Positions 23,189-34,357 of a DNA stretch of 64,000 bases are shown in pieces. Position 1 is the stretch's first letter; every line of letters begins with the position of its first letter. This DNA is from Dichetophora obliterata (taxonomy: Eukaryota > Arthropoda > Insecta > Diptera > Sciomyzidae). The stretch is taken from assembly GCA_963920525.1 (NCBI GenBank), contig OY986438.1:79036177-79100176 (forward strand), given 5' to 3'. The position numbers and the translations under genes are program-made. The notes below the pieces were generated by a model, which made no database searches, was not told where the DNA came from, and saw only the letters and a program-made list of their open reading frames with translations.

Positions 23189-26001
23189 CACTGTTGCCAG
23201 GTTAGGGGATTTCCCCCTAGATTTAGGGGTTTTTTAGCTGGTTTGAGGAATTTTAGGGGAATTAAATCTTTAGGGGATTTTTTAGGGAGATTTTATATTT
23301 GCTAGGGGTTTTTTAGGGGTATTTGAAAAATTCACCTTTCAAAAAACATTTTTTTTCTTTTTCTTGTTTTGGAAATCATGGTAGAAATTTCAAGAAAAAT
23401 TTTTTCGTCCATACTGTGCGAAAACATACAAAAATTAAAAACGAAAGAAGTTGAAATTTGGCTTCTTGTGTATTTCAGCAACACTTATTTGCATGTGTAA
23501 AACAGGTATTTACAAAAACAGCTGATTTGGCAGCACTTCAAATAAATTACTTATCATTTCCCACTTCACTTCAAACTCGCTTCGCACTTTATTTGCAATT
23601 AATTTCTTGTAAAAATTAAAAACCACAGAAGTATGGGAAAAACTATAGAAAAAAAAGATATGCCCAAAAATATACAAAAAAATGGGAGACGGAGCCTCCT
23701 TTTAAAGGTAAAACTTCATTTTAATACCAATTTCACATTAAACAATTGAAAACAACTAAGCAACTGTCTGCGCTTGGCCTAAATATGCGATAAGTTATTT
23801 TAATTTATATTTTAGATTGGATCGCACCTGTTTTATTGGATTGCTCACGTGCTTATTGTAAATGGTGCAAAGACAACATATTAGCTCACAAGAAGACGCT
23901 TATTGATCATTCAAAGTCCCAAAAACATTTAAATCGGGGCAGAGACGAATCAGAAGTTCAACAAAACAAAAAGATAACAGCGTTCGTTACGAAACCTATT
24001 GAAGAACAGAGGAAAGTCGCGGAATTGAAAATTGCTGCTTTTATTGCAGAACATTGCTCAATTAGAACAGTGAACCATTTGGGCGGAGTGATAAAATCCA
24101 TAGATGAAAAGTCCGAAATTTTATCTTCTATTAAATTACACCGTACTAAGTGCCTTGGACTCATTACGAATGTCATTAGTCCGTGTATGCTAAGTGATTT
24201 AGTTGCAGATATAGGTGACTCATATTTTTCAATGATAGTAGATGAAAGCACTACTATAGATACAAAAAAAGTAATGAGTATAATGGTCAGGTATTTTAGC
24301 AAAAAAACATTAAAAATTGTAACAACTTTTTATAGATTAATCGAACTTGAAGGCGGAAATCATGAAGCAATGGTTCAGTCATTTAAAAGCGTTTTAGAAT
24401 CTGATAAAATAGATATAAAGAAATTAATCGGTATTGGTGTTGATGGGGCTAATGTTATGGCAGGGAAATATAATTCGTTTTCATCTAAATTAAAAGTAAT
24501 AATCCCTCATCTTGTCGTTGTAAAATGTGTGTGCCATTCCCTGCATTTGGCAGCTGAAAAAGCTTTTTTTTCACTTCCAAATTATTGAGATTTTATGATT
24601 CGAGAGTCGTATAATTGGTTTTCGAAAAGTACGGAGAGACAAAAAAAATACGCAAACTTGTATAAGCTGATTTCTGACAAGGCTACCAATAAAATAAGCA
24701 ATTGTCTGGCACGCGGTGGCTTGCACGGTGTGAAGCGATTAAGGTAATTCTTGATCAATATGATACTTTAAAAGTGCATTTTGGCTTAGCTGTTGGTAGA
24801 GACAATTCCTACACTGCAGAAAAACTTTTTGAAATGTTTAAAGAAAACTCAAATAGAATTTATTTGACTTTTTTACATCGAATTTTAAATAGAGTGATTT
24901 CTGTTAATAAATTATTTCAGGCTGATCAGGTAGATTGTCTTAAGTTATTTGATGACTTACATGACTTATTATTTTCATTTCTTCAAATCATTGTTGTTCC
25001 ACAAGAACTGTCAAAAGTAAAAAATTCTGATATTTCGCAGTTTAATTTTAAGTTATTTTTAATGCCTTTCTCTTGTGTGGAGTTTGGATACGATTTTAAT
25101 ATTATTGACAAAACTTTAAATGTTGACGTATTAGATCAAATTAAAAAAAACTGTATTAATTTTATAATAAAGTTGTGTGAGCAGTTTAAAAAAGGGTGAT
25201 ATTAAAGATATCGCTGTTCATTTCAAAGAGGTTTGCGAAGATGTGAATGAAACAATAAAAGAGTGGAATCTTTTATCTTTTATAGACGTTAACTTTAGTT
25301 CAACTGAATCATTTTGGGTGGAGATTTTTATTATTAAAAATGCATGTAATGAGCAGCGCTATAAGCACATTGTTCAATTAGTTTTCGCTTTATTGTGCAT
25401 CCCATTTTCGAATGCGGTAGTTGAAAGATCTTTCTCAATTATGAATATTGTGAAAGATAAATTAAGAAATAGAATGTCTGTAAAAACTTCTGACGCAATC
25501 CTCCGCGTTCGATATGGGATGACAAATGGATGCATCGATTTTATACCGACCGCAAATATGCTAAAAATGTTTAATTCTGAAAATTTATATGAATCAAAAG
25601 AGATTGATGATTATATGTTAGATGTATTCAGCCAGTTCAGTTAGATGAATACCAATATTAATTTAAAAAATTTAATAATTAAATAAGATTTCAATGATCT
25701 CATGAAATGTACCTTTTTTATGTTTAATACACATTGTATATGTTAGTTATAATAAGACAACATGAATTAAATGAGTTGTTTGCTTTGTTGTGTATAAATT
25801 TTTTGTAATGTACATTTATAAAATGTATCTACAATGTTTTTAATATACTTTTCTTTTAATAAAAAACTTGATATTTCAATTTTTAACAAAAGTTATTTAC
25901 AATTGCATTTTTGCATGTTTTTCGAAAAATTTTTAGGGGAATTTTAGGGGGATTTGAAATCCAATCTAGGGGTAAATGATGAGAGGCACCTGGCAACACT
26001 G
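23189..26001 (+). mobile_element. hAT transposon, near complete, inserted in the larger element's TIR
   Basis: Perfect 8-bp duplication GACACAGT (23181-23188 and 26002-26009) and ends CACTGTTGCCAGGT / CAGTGTTGCCAGGT (one mismatch in 14). Both subterminal regions are packed with TTTAGGGG / TAGGGGTT words (about eight copies in 23200-23325, at least three in 25930-25975), the probable transposase binding sites. One gene with a small intron fills the interior. The total of 2813 bp is a normal full length for hAT. Confidence 0.92.
23634..25644 (+). pseudogene. hAT transposase with BED-type finger; three lesions
   Basis: Exon 1 (to 23707) and exon 2 (from 23816) join across a 108-bp GT-AG intron to give KKWETEPPFKDWIAPVLLDC. 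The finger CKWC…HSKSQKH follows, near residue 40. The RNase H-like core follows: YFSMIVDESTTID (first Asp), GIGVDGANVMAG (second Asp), VVVKCVCHSLHLAA. The C-terminal dimerisation block is FALLCIPFSNAVVERSFSIM and NIVKDKLRNRMS. Lesions are a TGA at 24586, a frameshift near 24700 within an otherwise continuous SGTRWLARCEAI region, and a frameshift in an A-run near 25187. The start is also uncertain by a frameshift after ATGGGAAAA. It is otherwise close to intact, so inactivation is recent. A poly(A) signal AATAAA lies near 25858. Confidence 0.85.
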
Positions 26002-26009
26002 GACACAGT

Positions 26010-26432
26010 GGGAAAGTTTTCGAAAAAACGCGAAAATGGTCAAAAAGAGCTCCATTTAAACTACAATAACTCAGAATCGGCTGAACCGATTTCCATGATC
26101 TTGGTATCATTAAAAAGATATTTTAACAGGCTTTATGACACGTTTTATGGCACAAAAAAAATTACACTGTAAAACATTTATAAAAAAAAGAAAATTTTAA
26201 CTAACGAAAAATCCAAAAAGATCAAGGGTTTTTTTACAGTGTATTACTTTTTTAGAAAGGTTTATCCTTCACCTATACCATATCAAAAAATAAAAATGGG
26301 TTCTTTTTAGTTTTTTTTATATAATTTTTTAAGTAGTATCACTTCTAGTAATTGCCCTTATATTTTATATTTACAGGTAAAATAAATAAACATAGTCCTA
26401 GGAAAATTATGAATATGTTTTAACACCAATTT
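26010..26432 (+). repeat. Inner part of the left long TIR
   Basis: Starts GGGAAAGTTTTCGAAAAAAC after the hAT target copy and continues to AAATTATGAATATGTTTTAA, matching 31267-31689 inverted. Within it a smaller inverted pair (TACACTGTAAAA near 26163 and TTTTACAGTGTA near 26233) marks an older short palindromic insert that is present in both arms. Confidence 0.8.
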
Positions 26433-26962
26433 TTTAAGTAGTGTCACTTCTAGTAACACGTACCGAAAGTTTTCGAAATAATTCGAATAACAGCGAAAAT
26501 ATCAGGTCACATTCTTACACATTTACAAAATAGTTCAACAATTATAACATTTTTTAAATGTTTACAAATAAAAAACCATCAAAAATTGTTTATATTATTT
26601 GCCATGTTTTTATTAATTTGTGTTTTATTTTATTTACATTTTTTTTAAGTTAATTATTTGTAAGAAATTTTGCGCTGCTCAAATTTGGCACAGTCAGAAT
26701 ATCTGCGCACATGTACAAAAGTTTCATTTATCGGAATGAATGAATGAAAGCCTTGAGTTCCTGTTATAGTTTGATCTTCTTTATATCTTGAAAATAGCTT
26801 TTCTTTAACGTTGTTGTATTCGTCAGCATCTGCGTAAGCAACTTGTATGGTAGTCTTATATGTTTCTGATGCCCAGTGATAGAGTTGCCTCGTTGTCTGG
26901 ATTTCATTTTTATTTGCAACTAGCTGAAACCCGGCGCGTTGCTGCCACTCTCCCTATTCAAA

Positions 26963-28330
26963 CGCCCATAAAATGTTATCAGTTAAACAGCATGTCTAAA
27001 TTGAGGTCAAATACTGAATTCTGAGACTGTGCGACCTATATCCACAAAGCTATTCGATATAACAAATTTGGGTTGTATAGGAAGTGCCACTCTCTCTTCA
27101 TCACCGCTAATAGAATGTAATCAATTAAACTGGATGTCTACATGGAGGTCGAATACCGAATTCCAAAACTGTGCGACATATAACTCCAAAACTATTCGAT
27201 AGCACAAATTTTGATTGTATGGGAGGTGCCACTCTCCTTTTCCCTACGCCCATAAAATTTTAGCAATGAAACTGCATGAGTACATTGAGGTCGAATACTG
27301 AATTTTAAGGCTGAGTTACCTATAACTCCAAATCTATTCGGTATCGCAAATTTGGGTTAAATTGGAGGTGTCACGCCCCCCCGACAAACTCTAAAAAATT
27401 TTATCAGTAAATCTGCAAGCGTAAATTTTGGTCGAATACTGAGTTCCGACGCTGTGCGACCTTGAACTACAAAGCTATTCGATATCACAAATTTTCGTTG
27501 TATGGGAGGTGGCACTCCCCCTTGATCAACGCTCATAAAATATAATCAATGAAACTGCATGTGTACATTGAGGTCCAATACTGAATTCCAAAGCTGTGAG
27601 ACCTATAACCCCAATGCTATTTGATATCTCTAATTTGGGTTAAATAGGAGGTTTCACGCCCCCTTGTCGTACGCCCATAAAATGTAATTAATGAAACTGC
27701 ATGTATAAATTGGGGCCGAATACTGAATTCTGACGCTGATATTCAATATCGCAAATTTACGTTAAATGGGAGGTGCCACGCCCCTCTTACCAATGAACAT
27801 AGATTGAATCAATGAAACTGCATGTGTATATTGAGGTCGAATACTGAATTTCGGCGTTTTACGACTTATAACTCTAAAACTATTTGATAGCACAAAGTTG
27901 GGTTGTATGGGAAGTGCCACTCCCCTTTGCCCTACGACGACAAAATGTAAGTATTGAAAATGCATGTATAAATTTAGGTCGAATACCGAATTCTTACGCT
28001 GTCAACCTATAACTTCAAAGCAATACGATATCGCAAATTTGGGTTGTATGGGAGATGTCACGCCTCCCTGTCCAACGCCCATAAAATAAAACCATTGAAA
28101 CTGCATGTGTAAATTGAGGTCAAAAACTGAATTCCAAAGATGAATTCCTATAACTTCAAAGCTATTCGATATCACAAATTTGGGTTGTATCGGAGGTGCC
28201 CCTCCCCCTTGTCCACTCCCATAAAATTTCATCACAGAATCGGTACGTCTAAATTGTGGTCGAATACCGAATTTCTAAGCTGTGCGACCCATAACTCTAA
28301 CTAAAGATATTCGATAACAACAATTTTTTA
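26963..28330 (+). repeat. 141-bp tandem array, about ten units
   Basis: CGCCCATAAAATG-type starts occur near 26963, 27106, 27247, 27387, 27529, 27671, 27795, 27935, 28076 and 28218, mostly 140-142 bases apart (one 124). Each unit holds GAAACTGCATGTGTAAATTG, a GTCGAATACTGAATTC phrase and CTATTCGATATCACAAATTT. Units differ at many positions, so the array is old. Minus-strand ORFs here are products of the repeat. Confidence 0.9.
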
Positions 28331-28779
28331 TTTATATGTGGGAGGTAAAAGGGGGTGTGGCATTGCCCCTTAAACCATCTCGTACTCAAAGCAAAGCGTA
28401 CTTACAAAATTTGAGCTCAATCGGACCAATGGTTTCGAAGTATTTTGATATTTTCTTTAAAGTAGGCGTAGATGAATTGTGACCACGCCCATTTTTTCAA
28501 AGTTAATTATAGTTATCATACGAACTTATTTACTAAATTTTAATTTCATACGACCAAAACCGTCTTAAATACAGCATTTTTATTGATTTGTGGGCGACAA
28601 AAGGGGGTGTGGTACAAAACCTGCAAAGATACACACATGCAATTTCTTATGTGCACCCTCCACACAGACCCCAATCACCCCTGAAAATTTCATTGAAATC
28701 GGGCAAGCCGTCTAGGAGGAGTATGCGAACAGGAAGTTTTGCCACTTAATTTTATATATGTATATAGATATCAAAACAG

Positions 28780-29155
28780 TGGGCGCAAAAGTGGGCGTGG
28801 TCAATTTTTCTTTCAGTAAACACTTAAATTGGATTACTACGAACATTTGAAAAAAAAGTTATCCAAATCGGTCCAGCCGTTTTCCGATTTTAGATAAATT
28901 GAAAAAAGTGGGCGCAAAAGTGGGCGTGGTCAATTTTTCTTTCCGACAAAACTTAAATTGGATTACTATGAACATTAAAAAAAAAATTATCCAAATCGGT
29001 CCAGCCGTTTTCCGATTTTAGATAAATCAAAAAAAGTGGGCGCAAAGTGGGCGTGGTCAATTTTTCTTTCCGTAAAAACCTAAGTTGGACTATTACGAAA
29101 ATCTAAAAAAAAAATTATCCAAATCGGTCCAGCCGTTCTCAACTGATGCAATTAC
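28780..29155 (+). repeat. 128-bp tandem array, three units
   Basis: GTGGGCGTGGTCAATTTTTC occurs at about 28790, 28919 and 29048, with AAATCGGTCCAGCCGTT in each unit. Units are far more alike than those of the 141-bp array, indicating a younger amplification. The 28330-28780 stretch between the arrays holds single diverged units with GGGCGACAAAAGGGGGTGTGG. Confidence 0.85.
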
Positions 29156-31266
29156 CAACGAACGACATTTGATTTTTATTTATATAGATACTATAATTTC
29201 GAGCACCTCTCTTCAATGTTCCTCCGATTCCATCACATGCAGATTTTCCGTGACTGGTAGCATAAAAGTGCCATTCAGCGTCAATACCAAAATCAGATTT
29301 GTGATGGCATAAATTAATGAAGTTATATTTATTTTTATATTGTGCTCCTGCACCATCTGATACGTAAATGATTTTATTAATATTGTTGGTTATATTGGCC
29401 TTCACGAACTGTATCATTTTTTAAATATATAGATGAACTGCTATACTATCATGGGTATTGCAATCAGATATTATGGCGAAGCTTTTGAGTTAATTTATCG
29501 TTATCTGAAAATAAACAAACAAAAGGAAAAAAACAAATAAATAAAAAATATTAAATATTTTGATGAGTGTGGATGGATGTGTTTACTAATACCAAAATAT
29601 CAAAATAATTACCTTTGTAATAAATAACGAACGGATGTATTGTAGCCTGATCATTATTCCAATGGTATCCTTGCACGGCATCTTGTACAAAAAATTCATA
29701 ATTTTCAGTAAAGTCCATTTGAATTAACATTTCTCCTGATAACAGCGCCGCTCTTTTATTGCTGATAAATTCAGATTGTCGCTTTGCTATGAAATGGTGC
29801 GGAATCAGAACTTTGATGTGTTTAGTAAAATCGCTGACTAATGATTCTGGGTTGGTGGTTAACGTTTCCAGAACACATCTAATCGTTGTATTCCACTTTT
29901 TGTATATAATTTCTTCAGTTTGGTTATTTTCAAAATGTTTTAGCATATGCGTGTTTAGATTATTTAAATTTTTGATGCAGTGACCACACATTGAAATGCA
30001 ACACTCGCTTTTTTCTATGTCACCATTACAAACAACGAATTTGAGAACATCTTTGTAGTCGGTAAATGTGCATTCTATTTCAATACAAATTGATTTTTAG
30101 CCACTTTTTTCAAACATCAATTTCATATTCTGATGCAATGTGCATACACAGATATTTTGCTGGTTTCCAACTAAAAGTTTCATACAATTTTTTGGCCTTA
30201 ACATTGTAAATTTTGTAAAACCCACTTTGGCCAAGGGATGTTTTTTTAAAATTCGTAGTAAGATTCGCGTAGTGAAGATAACATCAGTCTTTTTTGAACT
30301 TTTTCACGTAAGTTTAATTGAATCTTGCGATCCTGGCATCATTCGGCTAATTTCATCATCTTCATAAAATAACTTGACTGTGCTTAGAGTTTCGGTTGGT
30401 AAACTACGTGTGCTCATTTTTAAAAGATTGATATCTGCAAACTTCGTTTTATTCCTTTGGATATCTTTACTTTTTTTGATACAATCGTGAGATATATATA
30501 TCATCCCCAAAACGATCTTAATTTCTGCGTGACTCATATTGATTGGTAAGAGAGATAAAAGTTTTTGCTTTTCCAAAGGATTTGAGCTGTTCTCTATTTG
30601 ATATTTGATGTTTTGCAAAATTTCTTCGTAAATGGCTTTGACGTTTTCAAGTTGCGCTGACAAATCAGACAATGGATCAGCTCCAAGTGAATCTGCTACA
30701 TTTTAAAAAATTTGCAGTGGTTTTCTATTTCTGTATGCATCTCGTTTGATATATTTCCTATTTGACATTTGATTTGGTAGATGAGGAATAATATGATCAT
30801 TTATATTTTCAATGAGTTCGTTGCTTTCGATGTTTGCATTACGGCTGGTACAAGTTGGAAGTTCATTCAATTCTTCGCTAATTTCATCGCTGGGCGTTGT
30901 TGGTAAATAATTTGAGACTTCATTCTGCTCCACGTTGGATTCATTACGACTGCGCGCTTTTCTCAGTGTATTCCGGCAAGTTTCGCAAATACGGCTACAA
31001 TGAATGCTGGCGACAGCTGGAAAATATTCAATTATATTTGCAGCCTCGTTTTCACTTATTTTACGAAGCGAAGCGCAACACTTATTAGATATTTTTATGC
31101 ATCTGTACTTATTGTTTGAATTCATATTCACTCAAATTTTTAAAATATACGCGTAAAAATTGTAATGGGATATCTTGGCTTCTCGAAACTGTTTATAATT
31201 ATGAATTTCGGTACGTTCATCAGGTTCATTTATATAGCAATTTTTAAGGCAAGCAAGAACTTTTTG

Positions 31267-31844
31267 GGGTTAAAACATATTCATAATTTTCCTGGGACAA
31301 TGTTTATTTATTTTACCTGTAAATATAAAATATAAGGGCAATTACTAGAAGTGACACTACTTAAAAAAATAATATAAAAAAAACTAAAAAAGAACCCATT
31401 TTTATTTTTTGATATGGTATAGGTGAAGGATAAACCTTTCTAAAAAAGTAATACACTGTAAAAAAACCCTTGATCTTTTTGGATTTTTCGTTAGTTAAAA
31501 TTTTCTTTTTTTTATAAATTTTTTACAGTGTAATTTTTTTTGTGCCATAAAACGTGTCATAAAGCCTGTTAAAATATCTTTTTAATGATACCAAGATCAT
31601 GGAAATCGGTTCAGCCGATTCTGAGTTATTGTAGTTTAAATGGAGCTCTTTTTGACCATTTTCGCGTTTTTTCGAAAACTTTCCCACTGTGCCACGCCCA
31701 AAAAATCGCAAAACAGTCATTTCTAAAAATGAGAGTTTGTTTGTATTGATCAAATTTAGCTATGAACAAAATTTCATCGATATCTGAGGTGGTCGGGTTC
31801 AAAATTTCAGTTTTATCTCGATTTTTAAATGAAATTCATCATAT
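31267..31844 (-). repeat. Right long TIR, uninterrupted
   Basis: Intact 578-bp partner of the split left repeat. It contains CCCACTGTGCCACGCCC at 31683-31699, the place corresponding to the hAT insertion site on the left. It therefore shows what the left arm looked like before the hAT landed. Confidence 0.8.
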
Positions 31845-31873
31845 ATGTTTCTCTGCTTGTTCTAACTGCCACA

Positions 31874-31910
31874 CTCTTCTTCTTCTTCTTCTTCTTCTTC
31901 TTCTCTTTTT
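31874..31910 (+). repeat. CTT microsatellite
   Basis: A run of about ten CTT units followed by a pyrimidine-rich tract to about 31940. It lies just outside the long-TIR element and downstream of the Smg5 remnant. Confidence 0.9.
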
Positions 31911-32039
31911 CTATTACTTTCACTTCCTCACACGGTCTGTTCCTTTTTCTCTTCTCTAAATTGCGCTTTTAATAGGTATTTTGATTTGTTTTTGTGTTGT
32001 TTTGTAGCGACGTCTAAATTTACACACACGACGCCCCAC

Positions 32040-32854
32040 ACCACCGCCTCCGCTAAGGCACATGCGCATGTTTGGGATTTTGCATGGAATTTAGCATAAA
32101 AATTTGCAATTTGATCGTATCGCACCGGTATTGAATCCAGTATTCCAGTAAAACTAAAATTGATCTGCGAACGTTGTTTCTCTTAGAGTAAATCGCCAGA
32201 CAAGTGGGTGACAACATTCGATTGAAACTCAGTAGAATTGGGATCAGAGTGATTGACAACGAGATGATTGCAAAATTGTGCAATCTGCAAGAAGACGGTT
32301 GCTTCGCGATCCAACTTTCTAGGTATCTTCAACAAGGACAACGTCATGTTTTCATTGTCGCGTTGAGCACGCATATGACGATTACCATGTTTGAACTCTT
32401 ACTCCAGCCAGCATATTACGTTGCGTGCATTTTTGCTACGGTGCTACGGGATGAGCACAATGAATTTTTTGCTTTTGACCAAATTCTTAACGATGCCATT
32501 GTATTCTGTCAGAGCTTTAGCATCAACAACAACGAATGGTGTCATAATCATGATCAGGGGATCTATGCGTAGCTTTTCCTCCAATGTCTCGACCTCATTC
32601 TTAAGCCATAATTTGCCCATAATTTCACATTTTTTATTCATTGCCTCGGAACGTTCCTCATCGGCACTGCTGCTGGACTGTAACTTCTCGCCAACAGTTG
32701 AGGTGCCGCCACCACCGCCACTGCTAATGCCACTCACACCACCGTTTTTTTCCGTATTGCGATTGCGAAGATAACCCTTACGTGGAATTTTCTTGCACTC
32801 TTCCACAGGTGACTCAATACCACCACATATAAACACCAACATCACAACATACAA
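32040..32854 (-). pseudogene. Smg5: Smg5 C-terminal (PIN domain) pseudogene
   Basis: SMG5 is a nonsense-mediated-decay factor with a C-terminal PIN domain. On the minus strand the frame reads ESPVEECKKIPRKGYLRNRN, a Ser/Gly-rich linker, KNEVETLEEKLRIDPLIMIM, TPFVVVDAKALTEYNGIVKN and KKFIVLIP. A stop (32435) and an apparent short deletion follow. It continues ARNVICWLE, a stop, EFKHGNRHMRAQRDNE, KIPRKLDREATVFLQIAQFC and NHLVVNHSDP, a stop near 32188, and IPVRYDQIANFYAKFHAK. Three in-frame stops make it dead, although most of the frame is intact. The order matches animal SMG5 from linker to C-terminus with no obvious intron, so a retrocopy or a decayed exon block is possible. The first ~12 codons (MYVVMLVFICGG) come from the adjacent repeat. 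Confidence 0.75.
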
Positions 32855-32929
32855 AACACATACTTTACAAAATATTCACTTACACATTTATCTAAAAAAA
32901 ATTATTATTTAAGATTTCAGAAATTGTCA

Positions 32930-33310
32930 TTATTTATAAATCAAAAATTTTTGTATTTTAATTCAGTATAAAATTTGTATTTAATACATAAAACATAAAA
33001 AATAAATGTTTAAAAAAGAAATTAAATTTAAATAAAATAGATAAAACAAAAATAATTTGTGAACCACCACAACTTTTATTGTGTTAACCACATGCATATA
33101 ATAAGTTCTAATCTTTGCTGTATTTGTACCAGGGTTGGATTTTTCAGTACAATTGTACTCATTCAGTACAAGTTCATTAAAAAAGTACGTGAGTACCACG
33201 AAGACATTTTTAATACCATTCTCTTGATTCTTCTCTGATCATTCTCTTGATTTTTATCATATTGACTTGATCTTTCGTTCCTTTTTTTTAATTTCATAAA
33301 GTTTTCAGTG
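32930..33310. other. AT-rich DNA, nothing recognised
   Basis: Short AT-rich stretch. A cluster of GTAC-containing words (AGTACAATTGTACTCATTCA and neighbours) at 33147-33195 is the only visible pattern. Confidence 0.4.
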
Positions 33311-33312
33311 AG

Positions 33313-33732
33313 GGTATACACTTCACTTCGTAATTTTCCGAAATCGCAAATTTACGAAAATTTCAGTGCAATTGTTGTTGTACTGGTTTTCCGAAGATTG
33401 CTTAAATTTAATCATCTATTGAGTTGATTAAAAATAATCGTCGGAAATTTGCGAAGAAAAGATGTGTTCAGTGAGCACAAGCAACTGTGTTTCATAAGAA
33501 AAAATTAACATCCTGAAAGGTCTTCTTCAAAAAGTTTTCATATAATTTAGTTTTTTACTTATTTTCTTAATTTTTCACAATTAAATGGCAACAACAAATG
33601 TTTCAATATATTAACAGTTTGCACGTTGTCAGTTTGACAAATATTTTTTTAAAAAATTGAAAAACAGTTGCTCACTTCAACTCGTCGTAAGTTTGCGATT
33701 TCGGAAAATTACAGAGTAAAGTGTATACCCTA
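33313..33732. mobile_element. 420-bp MITE, long TIR, copy 1
   Basis: AGGGTATACACTTCACTTCG continues AATTTTCCGAAATCGCAAA and recurs inverted, ending at 33732, with about 42 of 47 positions matched. Flanks CAGTG and AAGTG hint at, but do not establish, a short duplication. The inner sequence (CACAAGCAACTGTGTTTCAT etc.) recurs in copy 2. Confidence 0.75.
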
Positions 33733-33884
33733 AGTGTCTTTTTTGTGGAAATTTATTAATTTCACATTCTTCAGCAAACGTTTTAAGAATAGTGGTATAC
33801 ACTTCACTTCGTAATTTTCTGAAAGCGGAAATTTAAGAAAATTGTTGTGCTGATTTTCCGAAGATTGCTTAAATTTAATCATGA

Positions 33885-34357
33885 TACAAAGAACTACAGA
33901 TCAAGTATTGCGCATGTCCGCCATCTTTGCTGTGACGTGCAAGGTGCTCCTTGGTTAAAACGTAGTCACAATTTATTCATAGGGTATAAAGATTTTAAAA
34001 TGCCTACATTTTCTTATGAAAACTTGTTTTACTGATATGAAATAAATTTTGTTATATAAAGCACATGTCCAAAATAAAGTAAATATATTTTTTAGTACTG
34101 TTTGTGAAGAAAAATTTGCATATTTTGTAGGGGTGCTTTTCCCCTTTTTACCGATTTACACAAAAAGCGGCTACGTTGCTTGATGTGCTTGACAGAATTT
34201 TGACTGTTTGTTCGTTTTCATTTTGCTTTCTTCGTCCCTCTTCGACATTTTCTTTTGAATGTATTCATCAAGTGTCACATTTGACGAGCACCGATGACGA
34301 GGTGCGCAGTAAATTTTGTTTGTTGCGCCGGGAATACTTTACCTGTAGCTCTTTGTA
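33885..34357. mobile_element. MITE with TACAAAGA ends inside copy 2
   Basis: TACAAAGAACTACAGATCAA at the left and TACAAAGAGCTACAGGTAAA (inverted) at the right form the ends. A 12-base direct repeat AAATTTAATCAT lies just outside each (33871-33882 and 34363-34374), with 2 and 5 odd bases between it and the ends. A duplication of 9-12 bases would fit MULE-like elements, though this is not proven. Confidence 0.65.

Larger units (their letters stand above)
26931..29170. mobile_element. Tandem-repeat-bearing insert, Helentron/DINE-like
   Basis: This 2.2-kb block splits the transposase between the GGTLKRGAR region and the LYHWASE region. It begins AACTAGCTGAAACCCGGCGC and ends near TTATTTATATAGATA. 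It carries a 141-bp array, diverged GGGCGTGG units and a 128-bp array, with no terminal inverted repeat and no clear target duplication. A 160-bp relative with the same two ends lies at 47445-47605. Non-autonomous Helentrons (DINEs) have this plan, so that is my leading guess. A short interior stretch TATATGTATATAGATA at 28755 may be a second end. Confidence 0.5.
26658..31131 (-). pseudogene. Transposase-like gene of the long-TIR element
   Basis: Starting at ATG 31131 the protein opens with a cysteine-rich domain (CIKISNKCCASLRKI, HCSRICETCRNTLRKA). It then has SSNPLEKQKLLSLLP and LFYEDDEISRMMPGSQDS, then a core with LIQMDFTENYEFFVQDAVQG and YHWNNDQATIHPFVIYYK. A 108-bp intron (29505-29612) follows, then IISDCNTHDSIAVHLY, IIYVSDGAGAQYKNKYNF and HFYATSHGKSACDGIGGTLK. 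The C-terminus (LYHWASETYKT … GTQGFHSFIPINETFVHVRR … KISYK) lies at 26925-26658, beyond the tandem-repeat insertion. Conserved Asp residues suit a DDE/D nuclease. Stops at 30704 and about 30304 and frameshifts near 30300-30100 kill it. Confidence 0.75.
23039..31844 (-). mobile_element. Large DNA transposon with ~575-bp terminal inverted repeats
   Basis: The right repeat (31267-31844) matches, inverted, the left repeat once the hAT at 23189-26001 and its extra target copy are removed (23039-23188 plus 26010-26432; 573 against 578 bases). The interior holds a minus-strand transposase-like gene in several pieces. No target duplication could be set at the outer limits (…GAAATTCATCATAT). Length without inserts is about 3.8 kb. 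The superfamily is not assigned. The protein is a DDE/D-type with repeated 'ISDC', 'SDGAGAQYKN' and 'SHGKSACDG' motifs that I have seen described only as uncharacterised multicopy insect proteins. Confidence 0.75.

Noticed and set aside
27762..28235. Two minus-strand ORFs with GQGGVAPPIQP motifs as a repeat protein
   Set aside because: They are translations of the 141-bp satellite and are broken between units.
26004..31691. CACAGTGGG at 26004 and its inverse at 31691 as Transib-like ends
   Set aside because: The inverted similarity continues well past both positions, so they are interior to the long TIR. The copy at 26004 overlaps the hAT target duplication and no 5-bp duplication exists.
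32391..32774. Plus-strand ORFs over the Smg5 copy (122 and 127 codons)
   Set aside because: They are antisense shadows of the minus-strand Smg5 frame.
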